Source: Magnetospirillum sp. ME-1 | Lineage (GTDB): Bacteria > Pseudomonadota > Alphaproteobacteria > Rhodospirillales > Magnetospirillaceae | Length of the DNA stretch: 64,000 nucleotides | Assembly: GCF_002105535.1 (NCBI RefSeq) | Contig: NZ_CP015848.1 | Span: 3,824,926-3,888,925, forward strand | Direction of reading: 5' to 3' | Shown here: positions 9,050-17,256 of the stretch, piece by piece | Numbering within the stretch: position 1 is the first letter of the stretch | Layout: every line of letters begins with the position of its first letter | Position numbers and translations under genes: made by a program | The notes under the pieces: model-generated | The model's input: only the letters and a program-made list of their open reading frames with translations | What the model was told of the DNA's origin: nothing | Databases searched by the model: none

Positions 9050-9746
9050 CCACGCCTTTCCCGAATCCTGCTGGGGGCCGGGACTGGGCAAGGGGGCCCG
9101 CGTGGGCGTCATCGTCGGCATGACCAGCGAAGGCGCCCTGCTTCCCGCCGGCACCCATTGGGCGGCGGCGGGGGGCGTGACGAAGCGGGTTAGCGAACTG
9201 GCGGAAAAGCTGCTGGCCGAAGGCGCCGAGGGGCTGCTGTCCTTCGGCATCGCCGGCGGTCTCGACCCGGCGCTGAAGCCGGGCGACGTGGTGGTGGGCT
9301 CTGCCGTGCAGTGGGAGGGCGAGACCTACGAGGCGGACGGGGTGTGGAAATGCCGCCTGCTGTCGGGCATTGCCTTCTCGCGCTCAGGGATTGTGGCGGC
9401 GGTGTCGCGCATCGCCGCGACGCCCGAGGCCAAGCGCGCCCTCTATGAAGGCGGCGCGTCGGTGGTGGATATGGAAAGCGGGGCCATGGCCCGGGTAGCG
9501 GCCAGGGCCGGCAAGCCCTTCGCCGTCTTGCGCGCCGTGGCCGATCCGGCGGATCGGGGATTGCCCAAATCGGTATTCGTGGGGCTTGCCCCCGACGGGT
9601 CCCCCCGCCCGTGGGCCGTCATGGGGGCGCTGCTGCGCCGCCCATGGGAATTGCCGGGACTGATCCGGGTCGGCCTGGACAGCCGCGCCGCCCTAGTTGC
9701 CCTGGGAGACGCGGTGAAGGTTGTTGGCCCGTCCCTCGGCGTGTAG
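9039..9746 (+). CDS. hpnG: hopanoid-associated nucleoside phosphorylase HpnG
   Basis: 235-residue member of the PNP/UDP phosphorylase family. HpnG releases adenine from adenosylhopane to give ribosylhopane in bacteriohopanetetrol synthesis. Visible motifs are VGVIVGMTSE, SFGIAGGLDPALKPGDVVVGS and VDMESGAMARVA (the ME of the nucleoside-binding site). The first codons lie inside the end of shc. The 3' end runs 54 bases into the convergent hpnH gene, an unusual tail-to-tail overlap of two consecutive-step enzymes. Confidence 0.9.
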   Translation: MPSDHAFPESCWGPGLGKGARVGVIVGMTSEGALLPAGTHWAAAGGVTKRVSELAEKLLAEGAEGLLSFGIAGGLDPALKPGDVVVGSAVQWEGETYEADGVWKCRLLSGIAFSRSGIVAAVSRIAATPEAKRALYEGGASVVDMESGAMARVAARAGKPFAVLRAVADPADRGLPKSVFVGLAPDGSPRPWAVMGALLRRPWELPGLIRVGLDSRAALVALGDAVKVVGPSLGV

Positions 9747-10844
9747 CATTTCCAGGTTCTTGGCCATCAGTTCTTCGTAGTTGTTGATGGCCGGGCGCTG
9801 CTTGTCCAGCGGCAGATCGGGGGCGAAGGGGCCCTCGGTCTTGGGGCCGCGCAGCGCCACCACCGCCGCCTTGATGGGATTGGTGATGCAATCGGCCACG
9901 GCGGTGGGCTCGTAGCCCGAATGGACCATGCAATCGGCGCACTTCTCGTACTTGCCGGTGCCGTAGGAATCCCAGTCGGTCTCTTCCATCAGTTCCTTGT
10001 AGGTCTTGGCGTAGCCCTCGCCCAGCAGGTAGCAGGGGCGCTGCCAGCCGAACACGTTGCGTGTCGGGTTGCCCCACGGCGTGCAGTGGTAGGTCTGGTT
10101 GCCGGCCAGGAAGTCCAGGAACAGGGACGACTGGGTGAATTCCCACTTCTTGCCCTTGCCCAGACGGAACAGCTTGCGGAACAGTTCCTTGGTGGCGCGG
10201 CGGTTCAGGAAGTGCTCGGTATCGGGGGCCCGCTCGTAGGCGTAGCCGGGCGAGATGGTGATGCCGCCGACGCCGATGGTCTTGGTGTAGTCGAAGAACT
10301 TCGCCATGCGCTCGGCATCGGCGTTGTTGAACAGGGTGCAGTTGATGTTGACCTGGAAGCCGGCCGCCTTGGCCGCCTTGATGGCCGACACCGCCTGGTC
10401 GAAGGTGCCTTCGCGCGACACGGCGCGGTCGTGGTCCTCGCGGTCGCCGTCCAGGTGGACGGTCCAGGTGAAGTTCTTGTGCGGCTTGAAGGAATCGAGC
10501 TTCTTTTCCAGCAGCAGGGCATTGGTGCAGACGAAGACGATCTTGCCGCGCGCCAGCGCGCCCTCGACGATCTGGTCGATCTCGCGGTGCAGCAGCGGCT
10601 CGCCGCCGGCCAGCACCACCACGGGGGCCGGGCACTCGTCGATGGAGGCCAGCGCGTCGGCCACCGAGATGCGTGAATTCAGGATGGCGTCGGGATAGTC
10701 GATCTTGCCGCAGCCCGCGCAGGTGAGGTTGCAGCGGAACAGGGGCTCCATCATCAGGACCAGCGGGTAACGCTTGTTGCCCACCAGGTGCTGCTTGACG
10801 ATGTAGGAACCGATCTTGATGGACTGGTGAAGGGGAACGCCCAC
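9693..10844 (-). CDS. hpnH: adenosylhopane synthase, radical SAM protein HpnH
   Basis: 383-residue radical SAM enzyme that adds the 5'-deoxyadenosyl radical to diploptene to form adenosylhopane, the first C35 hopanoid. The Fe-S motif CNLTCAGC is at residues 38-45, followed by VVLAGGEPLLH and a C-terminal SPASM-like cysteine region (CYLL, KCADCMVH). The GTG at 10842-10844 gives MGVPLHQSIKIG, the usual HpnH start, and has AGGG upstream; the open frame extends 19 codons further but without family similarity. It is convergent with hpnG and overlaps it by 54 bases. Confidence 0.92.
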   Translation of the reverse strand: MGVPLHQSIKIGSYIVKQHLVGNKRYPLVLMMEPLFRCNLTCAGCGKIDYPDAILNSRISVADALASIDECPAPVVVLAGGEPLLHREIDQIVEGALARGKIVFVCTNALLLEKKLDSFKPHKNFTWTVHLDGDREDHDRAVSREGTFDQAVSAIKAAKAAGFQVNINCTLFNNADAERMAKFFDYTKTIGVGGITISPGYAYERAPDTEHFLNRRATKELFRKLFRLGKGKKWEFTQSSLFLDFLAGNQTYHCTPWGNPTRNVFGWQRPCYLLGEGYAKTYKELMEETDWDSYGTGKYEKCADCMVHSGYEPTAVADCITNPIKAAVVALRGPKTEGPFAPDLPLDKQRPAINNYEELMAKNLEMLHAEGRANNLHRVSQGN

Positions 10845-10970
10845 GGGATAAACCCTAATTCTGCCTCGACGCGCCACCCGCTTGGGAAGCGGGCGGATCA
10901 TACAGGCCGGACTTGGAAAGTTTCAACGGTTTAAGGAGTGTGGGCTTTGCGGGGCTGGGGTAGCTGATTT

Positions 10971-11056
10971 GTCATGCTGAGCGATAGCGAAGCATCTTTC
11001 AGCCTCTGGCGATTGCTGTTTCAGGCTGAAAGATCCCTCACTGCGTTCGGGATGAC
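10971..11056. repeat. palindromic repeat element, copy B
   Basis: 86-bp shorter member of the same family, running from GTCATGCTGA to TTCGGGATGAC, with inner complementary arms CTTTCAGCCT and AGGCTGAAAG. It lies between the end of phoB and the start of hpnH, where it could fold in the phoB 3' end and act as a transcript end for the pst-phoB operon. Confidence 0.8.
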
Positions 11057-11064
11057 AATCTTTC

Positions 11065-11787
11065 CTATGCCGCGTCCTCGTTGTCCAGCGCATAGCCGGC
11101 GGCGCGCACCGTGCGGATGATGTCGGCCTCGGTGTCGCAGTTCAGCGCCTTTCTTAAGCGGCGGATGTGCACGTCCACGGTGCGCGGCTCGACGTAGATG
11201 TCGGGGCCCCAGACGGCGTCCAGCAATTCCTCGCGCGAGAACACGGTGCCCGGGTGCTGCAGGAAGAACTGCAGCAGGCGGAATTCGGTGGGACCCAGAT
11301 GGATGGCCTTGCCGCCCCTGGCCACGCGATGGGCGGCCAGATCCATGGTGATGTCGCCCCAGGCGATCTGGCCCTTCTGGCTGACCGGCTGGGCGCGGCG
11401 CAAAAGGGCGCGGACGCGGGCCATCAGCTCGGGCAGCGAGAACGGCTTGGTGAGGTAGTCGTCGGCCCCCGTATTGAGGCCCCGGATCTTGTCGCCTTCC
11501 TCGCCCCGGGCGGTCAGCATGATGATGGGCAGTTCGCGGGTGGCGGGCTTGCGGCGAATCTGGCGGCAGATCTCGATGCCCGACAGCGAGGGCAGCATCC
11601 AGTCCAGCAGCACCAGATCGGGCTTGCGCTCGGCCAATACGGTCAGCGCCTCCTCGCCATCGCCGGCCTCGGCGACGCGATAGCCTTCCTTTTCCAGGTT
11701 GTAGCGCAGCATGGTAGCCAGCGCCGCTTCGTCCTCGACGACCAGAACCAGGGGCTTGGAAGGGTTGGCGGTATCGCGGGCGGTCAT
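11065..11787 (-). CDS. phoB: phosphate-regulon response regulator PhoB
   Basis: 240-residue OmpR/PhoB-type regulator. The receiver domain (1-120) has the acidic pocket VVEDE, the phosphoacceptor Asp62 in LLDWMLP and LTKPF. The C-terminal winged helix (about 140-235) has EFRLLQFFLQHPGTVFSREELLDAVWG and VDVHIRRLRKAL. It activates pst promoters through Pho boxes such as the one upstream of pstS. It is the last gene of the operon and its ATG overlaps the phoU stop (TCAT). No phoR kinase gene is adjacent. Confidence 0.94.
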   Translation of the reverse strand: MTARDTANPSKPLVLVVEDEAALATMLRYNLEKEGYRVAEAGDGEEALTVLAERKPDLVLLDWMLPSLSGIEICRQIRRKPATRELPIIMLTARGEEGDKIRGLNTGADDYLTKPFSLPELMARVRALLRRAQPVSQKGQIAWGDITMDLAAHRVARGGKAIHLGPTEFRLLQFFLQHPGTVFSREELLDAVWGPDIYVEPRTVDVHIRRLRKALNCDTEADIIRTVRAAGYALDNEDAA

Positions 11788-12479
11788 TCCATGGCTCCGA
11801 GCGAGGCGCCCTTGGGCCGGTCGCCCTTGGGCTGGGTGCCGAGAATCTGGAAGTGCAGGGTCTCGGCGATGTTGGTGGCGTGGTCGCCGATGCGTTCCAT
11901 GTTCTTGGCGATGAACAGCAGGTGGGTCGAGGCGGTGATGGTGCCGGGATCTTCGGTCATCTGGGCGATCAGATCGCGGAAAACCGTATTATAGAGGGAA
12001 TCCACCTCCTCGTCGCGTCCCCAGACGCCGATGGCCTTGGCGAGGTCCTTGTCCACATAGGCGTCCAGGATGTCCTTCAACAGCGCCAGCACCAGCTCGC
12101 CCAGGCGGACCACGCCGGCGGTCCGGGGCGTGGCGGCGATCTGGTTGAGCACCAGGGCGCGCTTGGCCAGATTGGCGGCGTAGTCGCCGACGCGCTCGAT
12201 CTCGCCCGAGATGTTCAAGGCCGCCACGATGTGGCGCAGATCGCCGGCCATGGGCTGGCGCAGCGCCAGCAGGCGTACGGCGAAGGAATCCACCTCGTGG
12301 TCCAGCTCGTCGATGCGGCAATCGTTGTCGATCACCCGTTGCGCCAGCTCGTCGTCGCGCCGGGCCAGGGATTGCAGCGCCGCGCCCAGCTGGGCCTCGG
12401 CCAGACCGCCCATGCGGGCGATCATGCCCGACAGGTGGGCCAGTTCGTCGTCGTAGGATTTTACCGTGTGATCGCTCAT
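11784..12479 (-). CDS. phoU: phosphate-signalling protein PhoU
   Basis: 231-residue all-helical protein of two PhoU repeats with the family motifs ISGEIERVGDYAANLAKRA and IAKNMERIGDHATNIAE (the E..R.GD..N/T metal-cluster helices). It links the Pst transporter to the PhoR/PhoB pathway and represses the regulon when phosphate is ample. The ATG at 12477-12479 (MSDHTVKSY) was chosen; the open frame upstream crosses palindromic copy C and is not family sequence. It is coupled to phoB by a four-base overlap. Confidence 0.94.
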   Translation of the reverse strand: MSDHTVKSYDDELAHLSGMIARMGGLAEAQLGAALQSLARRDDELAQRVIDNDCRIDELDHEVDSFAVRLLALRQPMAGDLRHIVAALNISGEIERVGDYAANLAKRALVLNQIAATPRTAGVVRLGELVLALLKDILDAYVDKDLAKAIGVWGRDEEVDSLYNTVFRDLIAQMTEDPGTITASTHLLFIAKNMERIGDHATNIAETLHFQILGTQPKGDRPKGASLGAME

Positions 12480-12500
12480 TACCTCAGTCCCGCTGAAATT

Positions 12501-12603
12501 GTCATCCCGACGACCATGGGGAGGAGGGATCTCGTTCTGGCGTGATGCCGGGGCGGTCGGCTCCATGCCAAGTGGAGATCCCTCGGCTTCGCCTCGGGAT
12601 GAC
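12501..12603. repeat. palindromic repeat element, copy C
   Basis: 103-bp element with ends GTCATCCCGA and TCGGGATGAC and inner arms GGAGGGATCTC and GAGATCCCTC. It fills most of the gap between pstB and phoU, so it lies inside the pst-phoU-phoB transcript and may set the relative amount of the distal genes or stabilise the upstream RNA. Confidence 0.85.
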
Positions 12604-12624
12604 AGGCTTTCACTTTCGGCGTCA

Positions 12625-13404
12625 TCAACCGAACCTGCCCGTGATGTAGCCCTGGGTCAGCGGCTCCTTAGGGTTGGTGAAGATTTCCTCGGTGCCGCCC
12701 ACCTCGATCAGCTTGCCCAGGTGGAAGAAGGCGGTGCGTTGCGACACGCGGGCCGCCTGCTGCATGGAATGGGTGACGATGACGATGGTGAAGTTGTCGC
12801 GCAGCTCGTCGATCAGCTCTTCCACCTTGGCGGTGGCGATGGGGTCCAGCGCCGAGCAGGGCTCGTCCATCAGGATCACCTCGGGGGCTACCGCGATGGC
12901 GCGGGCGATGCACAGGCGCTGCTGCTGGCCGCCCGACAGGCCGGTGCCCGATTCCGACAGGCGGCTTTCCACCTCGGCCAGTAATCCGGCCTTTTCCAGG
13001 CTGCTCATGACGATCTCGTCCAGCTCGGCCTGGTCGCGGGCCAGGCCGTGGATGCGCGGCCCATAGGCGACGTTGTCGTAGATGGACTTGGGGAACGGAT
13101 TGGGCTTCTGGAACACCATGCCGACCCGGGCGCGCAACTGCACCACGTCCAGCGAGCGGTCGTAGACGTCGGCCCCGTCCAGCGTCAGGGTGCCGGTGAC
13201 CCGGGCCCCGTCCACCATGTCGTTCATCCGGTTGATGCAGCGCAGGAAGGTGGACTTGCCGCAGCCCGACGGCCCGATCAGCGCCGTGACCTCGCCGGCC
13301 GGAATGTCCAGGTCGATGTCGTGCAGGGCGTGCTTGTCGCCGTAATGGACGTTGAGGCCGCGGGCGGCGATCTTGGAGGTGCCGCGGGGAATGAACTGGT
13401 TCAT
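12625..13404 (-). CDS. pstB: phosphate ABC transporter ATP-binding protein PstB
   Basis: 259-residue ABC ATPase. Walker A is GPSGCGKST (44-52), the Q-loop is [17 protein letters not shown] (typical PstB), the signature is [14 protein letters not shown], Walker B is [16 protein letters not shown] and the switch His is in VTHSMQQA. It powers PstC/PstA for high-affinity phosphate uptake. It lies four bases after pstA; palindromic copy C follows it before phoU. Confidence 0.96.
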   Translation of the reverse strand: MNQFIPRGTSKIAARGLNVHYGDKHALHDIDLDIPAGEVTALIGPSGCGKSTFLRCINRMNDMVDGARVTGTLTLDGADVYDRSLDVVQLRARVGMVFQKPNPFPKSIYDNVAYGPRIHGLARDQAELDEIVMSSLEKAGLLAEVESRLSESGTGLSGGQQQRLCIARAIAVAPEVILMDEPCSALDPIATAKVEELIDELRDNFTIVIVTHSMQQAARVSQRTAFFHLGKLIEVGGTEEIFTNPKEPLTQGYITGRFG

Positions 13405-13408
13405 GGGG

Positions 13409-14692
13409 CTACCACCGACGTTCGAATTTCTTGCGCAGCCAGATGGCGGCCATGTTCATGGTCACCAGGAACAGCAGCAGCACCATGATGGCCGCCGAGG
13501 TCTTCTCGACGAAGGCGCGTTCCGAGCTGCCGGCCCACAGATAGATTTGCACCGGCAGCACCGCCGAGGGGTCCAGCGGGCTCTTGGGGATGTCGACGAT
13601 GAAGGCCACCATGCCGATCATCAGCAAGGGCGCGGTCTCGCCCAGGGCGCGGGCCATGCCGAGGATGGTGCCGGTCAGCATGCCCGGCATGGCCAGCGGC
13701 AGGACGTGGTGGGCGACGATCTGCAAGGGCGAGGCCCCCAGCCCGGCGGCGGCCTGGCGGATGGAGGGCGGCACGGCTTTGAGCGCGGCGCGCCCGGCGA
13801 TGATGATGGTGGGCAGGCAGATCAGCGCCAGCACCAGCCCGCCCGCCACCGGCGACGAGCGCGGCAGGTGGAAGACGTTGAGGAACACGGCGAGGCCCAA
13901 GAGGCCGAACACCACGGACGGCACCGCCGCCAGATTGTTGATGTTGACCTCGATCAGGTCGGTCCAGCGGTTCTTGGGCGCGAATTCCTCGAGATAGACG
14001 GCGGTGGCGACGCCTAAGGGGAAGCTGACCGCCAGGGTGACCAGCAGCGAGAAGAACGAGCCCACCACCGCGCCCCAGATGCCCGCCTGTTCCGGTGCCC
14101 GCGAATCGCCGCCGGTGAAGAACTGGGCGTTGAAGGCCTTGCGGACCTGTCCGGCCCGCTCCAGCTCGGCCAGCCAGCCCAGCTGGCGCTCGTTGAGGGT
14201 GTTGCCCGACTGGCCCTTGACCACCATGTCCAGCTTGTCCGAGGCCAGCAGCCAGACCACGGCCTTGCTGCCGATCAGCGACGGGTCGGCCGCGACCATG
14301 CGCCGCAACTGCTCGCCGCCCATGGTGCTGACCATGGCGGACAGGTCGCGCCGGGCGCCGCGATCGGCGTCGGGGGCCAGGCGGGCGGACAGCGCGGTGC
14401 GGATCAGGGCGGGATAATCGGCGGCATCCAGCACGTCCGGCGCCCTTGTGCCGTCGGGATCGATCACCTGGGGGTCGAAGGCCACCTCGACGGCGATCTG
14501 GGTCTGCAGGAAGCCGGTCCAGCCCTTGGCGACGATGGTGCCGAGCAGCAGCACCAGAAAGCCCGCCGAAATCAGGATCGAGGCCAGTCCGAGGAGGCGG
14601 AAGCGCCGCTCGGCGGCGTAGCGCCGGTTCAGGCGGGACGCCACGGTTTCGGCGGTGCGCGCCGCCACGGAGATCTCTGTCATCTCAGTCAT
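13409..14692 (-). CDS. pstA: phosphate ABC transporter permease PstA
   Basis: 427-residue inner-membrane permease, longer than the E. coli type because of an N-terminal extension of about 200 residues containing one membrane helix ([23 protein letters not shown]) and a soluble region, a layout common in alphaproteobacteria. The transport core holds six or so helices and the EAA-like loop [24 protein letters not shown] that contacts PstB. Its start lies eight bases inside the end of pstC. Confidence 0.93.
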   Translation of the reverse strand: MTEMTEISVAARTAETVASRLNRRYAAERRFRLLGLASILISAGFLVLLLGTIVAKGWTGFLQTQIAVEVAFDPQVIDPDGTRAPDVLDAADYPALIRTALSARLAPDADRGARRDLSAMVSTMGGEQLRRMVAADPSLIGSKAVVWLLASDKLDMVVKGQSGNTLNERQLGWLAELERAGQVRKAFNAQFFTGGDSRAPEQAGIWGAVVGSFFSLLVTLAVSFPLGVATAVYLEEFAPKNRWTDLIEVNINNLAAVPSVVFGLLGLAVFLNVFHLPRSSPVAGGLVLALICLPTIIIAGRAALKAVPPSIRQAAAGLGASPLQIVAHHVLPLAMPGMLTGTILGMARALGETAPLLMIGMVAFIVDIPKSPLDPSAVLPVQIYLWAGSSERAFVEKTSAAIMVLLLFLVTMNMAAIWLRKKFERRW

Positions 14693-16058
14693 ACTTTTCC
14701 CGATACTTCTGCACGATATGCAGGGCGATGACGTTCAGTCCCAAGGTGATGGCGAACAGCATCAGGCCAAGGGCGAAGGCCGCCAGGGTCTTGGGGCTGT
14801 CGAACTCGGTGTCGCCCACCAGCAGGGTGACGATCTGGACGGTGACGGTGGTCACCGCTTCCAGCGGATTGGCGGTCAGCTTGGCCGACAGGCCGGCGGC
14901 CATGACCACGATCATGGTTTCGCCGATGGCCCTCGACACCGCCAGCAGCACCCCGCCGACGATGCCGGGCAGTGCTGCGGGCAGTACCACCTGGATGATG
15001 GTCTCCGACCGGGTGGCGCCCAGGCCGAAGGCGCCTTCGCGCAAGGATTGCGGCACGGCGGTGATGACATCGTCGGATAAGGACGAGATCAGCGGGATCA
15101 GGGTGATGCCCATGACGAAGCCGGCGGCCAGCGCGCTTTCCGCCGCGACGTTGAGGCCCAGCGCGCCGCCCACGGCGCGGATGATGGGGGCCACCGTCAC
15201 CACGGCGAAGAAACCGAACACCACGGTGGGGATGCCGGCCAGGATCTCCAGGGCGGGCTTGGCCACGGCGCGGATGTGCGGCTGGGCGTATTCCGACATG
15301 TAGATGGCCGAGAATAGGCCCAGCGGCAGGGCGACGACCATGGAGATCACGCTGATCAGCATGGTGCCGGTGAGCAGCGGCACCATGCCGAAGGCCCCCG
15401 TGCTGCCCACCTGATCCGAACGGGTGGACATCTGCGGGCTCCAGTTCAGCCCGAACAGGAAGTCGAGGAAGTCCACCATGTGGAAGAAGCGCAGCGCCTC
15501 GAACAGCAGCGACAGCACGATGCCGATGGTGGTGAAGATGGCCACGGTGGACGAGGCCACCAGGAAGACGTTGATGGTGCGCTCGACCCGGGGGCGGGCG
15601 CGCAAGTCGCGGTGGACGCGGCGCCAGGCGAAGGCGGCCCCGGCCAGCGCCAGGCTCACCGTCACCGCCACGGCCGCCGCGAAGCCGGTCTGGTGCAGGC
15701 GGGTGTAATGCTGGGCGGCCGCGGCGTAGTCGGGGTTGGTGGTGGCGTGGCCGTGGGCGGCGTTGCGGATCTCGTTGACGATGACGTCGATCTGCTCGGC
15801 CGGCAGGGACCGCAAGCCTTCCGGCAGGTCGGCGATGACCAGGGCGCGGATCAGGCCGGGCTCGAACACCAGCCACAGGCCCAGGACGGTGAAGGCGGGC
15901 AGGCCGCACCACAGCGCCACCCACCAGCCGTAATAGCCGGGCAGGGAATGGAGCGAGCCGGGATGGCCGTCCGCCACGGCGAAGGCGCGCTTGCGCCCCA
16001 GCTGGAACGCCAGGGCCGAGATCAGCAGCAGGATGGCGGCGAGGGTGAAGGTCTGCAT
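14685..16058 (-). CDS. pstC: phosphate ABC transporter permease PstC
   Basis: 457-residue permease. An N-terminal helix, a second helix (WWVALWCGLPAFTVLGLWLV) and an extra periplasmic segment precede the core BPD_transp domain. The core has GTMLISVISMVVALPLGLFSAIYMSEYA and the PstB-contact loop ITAVPQSLREGAFGLGATRSETI. It forms the channel with PstA. It is separated from pstS by a strong hairpin that probably lowers its expression relative to the binding protein. Confidence 0.93.
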   Translation of the reverse strand: MQTFTLAAILLLISALAFQLGRKRAFAVADGHPGSLHSLPGYYGWWVALWCGLPAFTVLGLWLVFEPGLIRALVIADLPEGLRSLPAEQIDVIVNEIRNAAHGHATTNPDYAAAAQHYTRLHQTGFAAAVAVTVSLALAGAAFAWRRVHRDLRARPRVERTINVFLVASSTVAIFTTIGIVLSLLFEALRFFHMVDFLDFLFGLNWSPQMSTRSDQVGSTGAFGMVPLLTGTMLISVISMVVALPLGLFSAIYMSEYAQPHIRAVAKPALEILAGIPTVVFGFFAVVTVAPIIRAVGGALGLNVAAESALAAGFVMGITLIPLISSLSDDVITAVPQSLREGAFGLGATRSETIIQVVLPAALPGIVGGVLLAVSRAIGETMIVVMAAGLSAKLTANPLEAVTTVTVQIVTLLVGDTEFDSPKTLAAFALGLMLFAITLGLNVIALHIVQKYREKYD

Positions 16059-16084
16059 GGAGTGGGGGACCCGGAAAAGGAGGC

Positions 16085-16108
16085 GGGGGAGGCCCCTAGG
16101 CCTCCCCC
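16085..16108 (-). terminator. hairpin between pstS and pstC (attenuator or processing site)
   Basis: Perfect 10-bp inverted repeat GGGGGAGGCC / GGCCTCCCCC with a four-base loop, directly after the pstS stop. On the minus strand it is followed by CCGCCTCCTTTTCC, only a weak U run. It fits partial termination or 3' stabilisation of an abundant pstS message. Confidence 0.65.
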
Positions 16109-16115
16109 CTGGCGA

Positions 16116-17141
16116 TTACATCTTCAGGTCGCCCAGGTTGCGGGCGTTGGCGGCCTGCTCCTTGCGGGTGGCGTCGGGGGAGGCGATCAGGCCCTTGTCG
16201 GCCAGATAGCCTTCCTTGCCCCAGGCCTTGTCCGAGGTGAATTCGGTGACGTATTCCTTGACGCCGGGGACCATGCCCACGTGCTGCTTCTTGATGTAGA
16301 AGAACAGCGGGCGCGACACCGGGTACTTGTTGCTGGCGATGTTGTCGTAGGTGGCGACCACGCCGTCCACCGGGGCGGCCTTGACCTTGTCGCGGTTCTG
16401 GTCGAGGTAGCTGAAGGTGATGACCCCCAGGGCGCCCGGGTTGGAGGTGATCTTCTGCTGGATGACGGTGTAGTTCTCGGACACCTCGATCCAGGCGCCG
16501 TCCTCGCGCACGGTCTGGCAGGCCTTCTTCTTGGCGGCCTTCTCCATGTCCTTCAGCTCGGGCTGCTTGGCGCAGGCGGGATCGAGCACCAGTTCCACAT
16601 AGGCGTCGCGGGTGCCGTGGTTGGGGGCCGGGCCGTAGACCAGGATCGGCTCCTTGGGCAGCGACGGGTCGACGTCGCTCCAGGTCTTGTAGGGGTTGGG
16701 CACCAGCTTGCCGCCCACCACCACGTCCTTGGCGGTGGCCTTGTACATCTGCTCGCGGGTGAGCTGGAAGTCGGGGCCGTTCTTGGAATTCATGAACACG
16801 ATGCCGTCATAGCCGATCACCACCTCGGTGATGCCGGTGACGCCGTTCTTGGTGCAGAACTCCACTTCCGACGGCTCGATGCGGCGCGACGCATTGGTGA
16901 TGTCGGGGAAGCTCTCGCCGACGCCCGAGCAGAACAGCCGCAGCCCGCCGCCGGTGCCGGTGCTCTCGACCACCGGAGTCTTGAACTTGCCGCCCTTGCC
17001 GAAGGCCTCGGCGACGGAGGTGGCGAAGGGGTAGACGGTGGACGAGCCGACGATGCGGATCTGATCGCGGGCATGGGCGGCGCCGGTGGTGGCGAAGGCG
17101 GCCAGGGCGACAGCGGCGACGGCCAGGGTCTTGGTGGACAT
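16116..17141 (-). CDS. pstS: periplasmic phosphate-binding protein PstS
   Basis: 341-residue solute-binding protein. The Sec signal peptide (MSTKTLAVAAVALAAFATTGAAHA, cut before RDQ) is followed by IRIVGSSTVYPFATSVAEAF, whose Gly-Ser-Ser-Thr binds phosphate, and by ESTGTGGG and SRRIEPSE. It delivers phosphate to PstC/PstA in the periplasm. It is first in the operon, preceded by a Pho box 93 bases upstream, and followed by a strong hairpin before pstC. Confidence 0.95.
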   Translation of the reverse strand: MSTKTLAVAAVALAAFATTGAAHARDQIRIVGSSTVYPFATSVAEAFGKGGKFKTPVVESTGTGGGLRLFCSGVGESFPDITNASRRIEPSEVEFCTKNGVTGITEVVIGYDGIVFMNSKNGPDFQLTREQMYKATAKDVVVGGKLVPNPYKTWSDVDPSLPKEPILVYGPAPNHGTRDAYVELVLDPACAKQPELKDMEKAAKKKACQTVREDGAWIEVSENYTVIQQKITSNPGALGVITFSYLDQNRDKVKAAPVDGVVATYDNIASNKYPVSRPLFFYIKKQHVGMVPGVKEYVTEFTSDKAWGKEGYLADKGLIASPDATRKEQAANARNLGDLKM

Positions 17142-17233
17142 GAAACCTCCAACGGGAGTGCAACGGAAGTGGGAGAGCCGGCTCCCACGGCCGGCATCCT
17201 ATCGGCGCTGTGTTACAGTCCCGGGACACAAGC

Positions 17234-17251
17234 GTGAAGGTTTTGTGACAG
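17234..17251 (-). promoter_or_regulatory. Pho box upstream of pstS
   Basis: On the minus strand it reads CTGTCACAAAACCTTCAC, two 7-base direct repeats (CTGTCAC, CCTTCAC) separated by four A/T-rich bases, close to the PhoB consensus CTGTCATAAAWCTGTCAY. It lies about 93 bases before the pstS ATG. A possible -10 (TGTAACA, 17217-17211) follows at a distance that suits PhoB activation. Confidence 0.75.
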
Positions 17252-17256
17252 GAATA

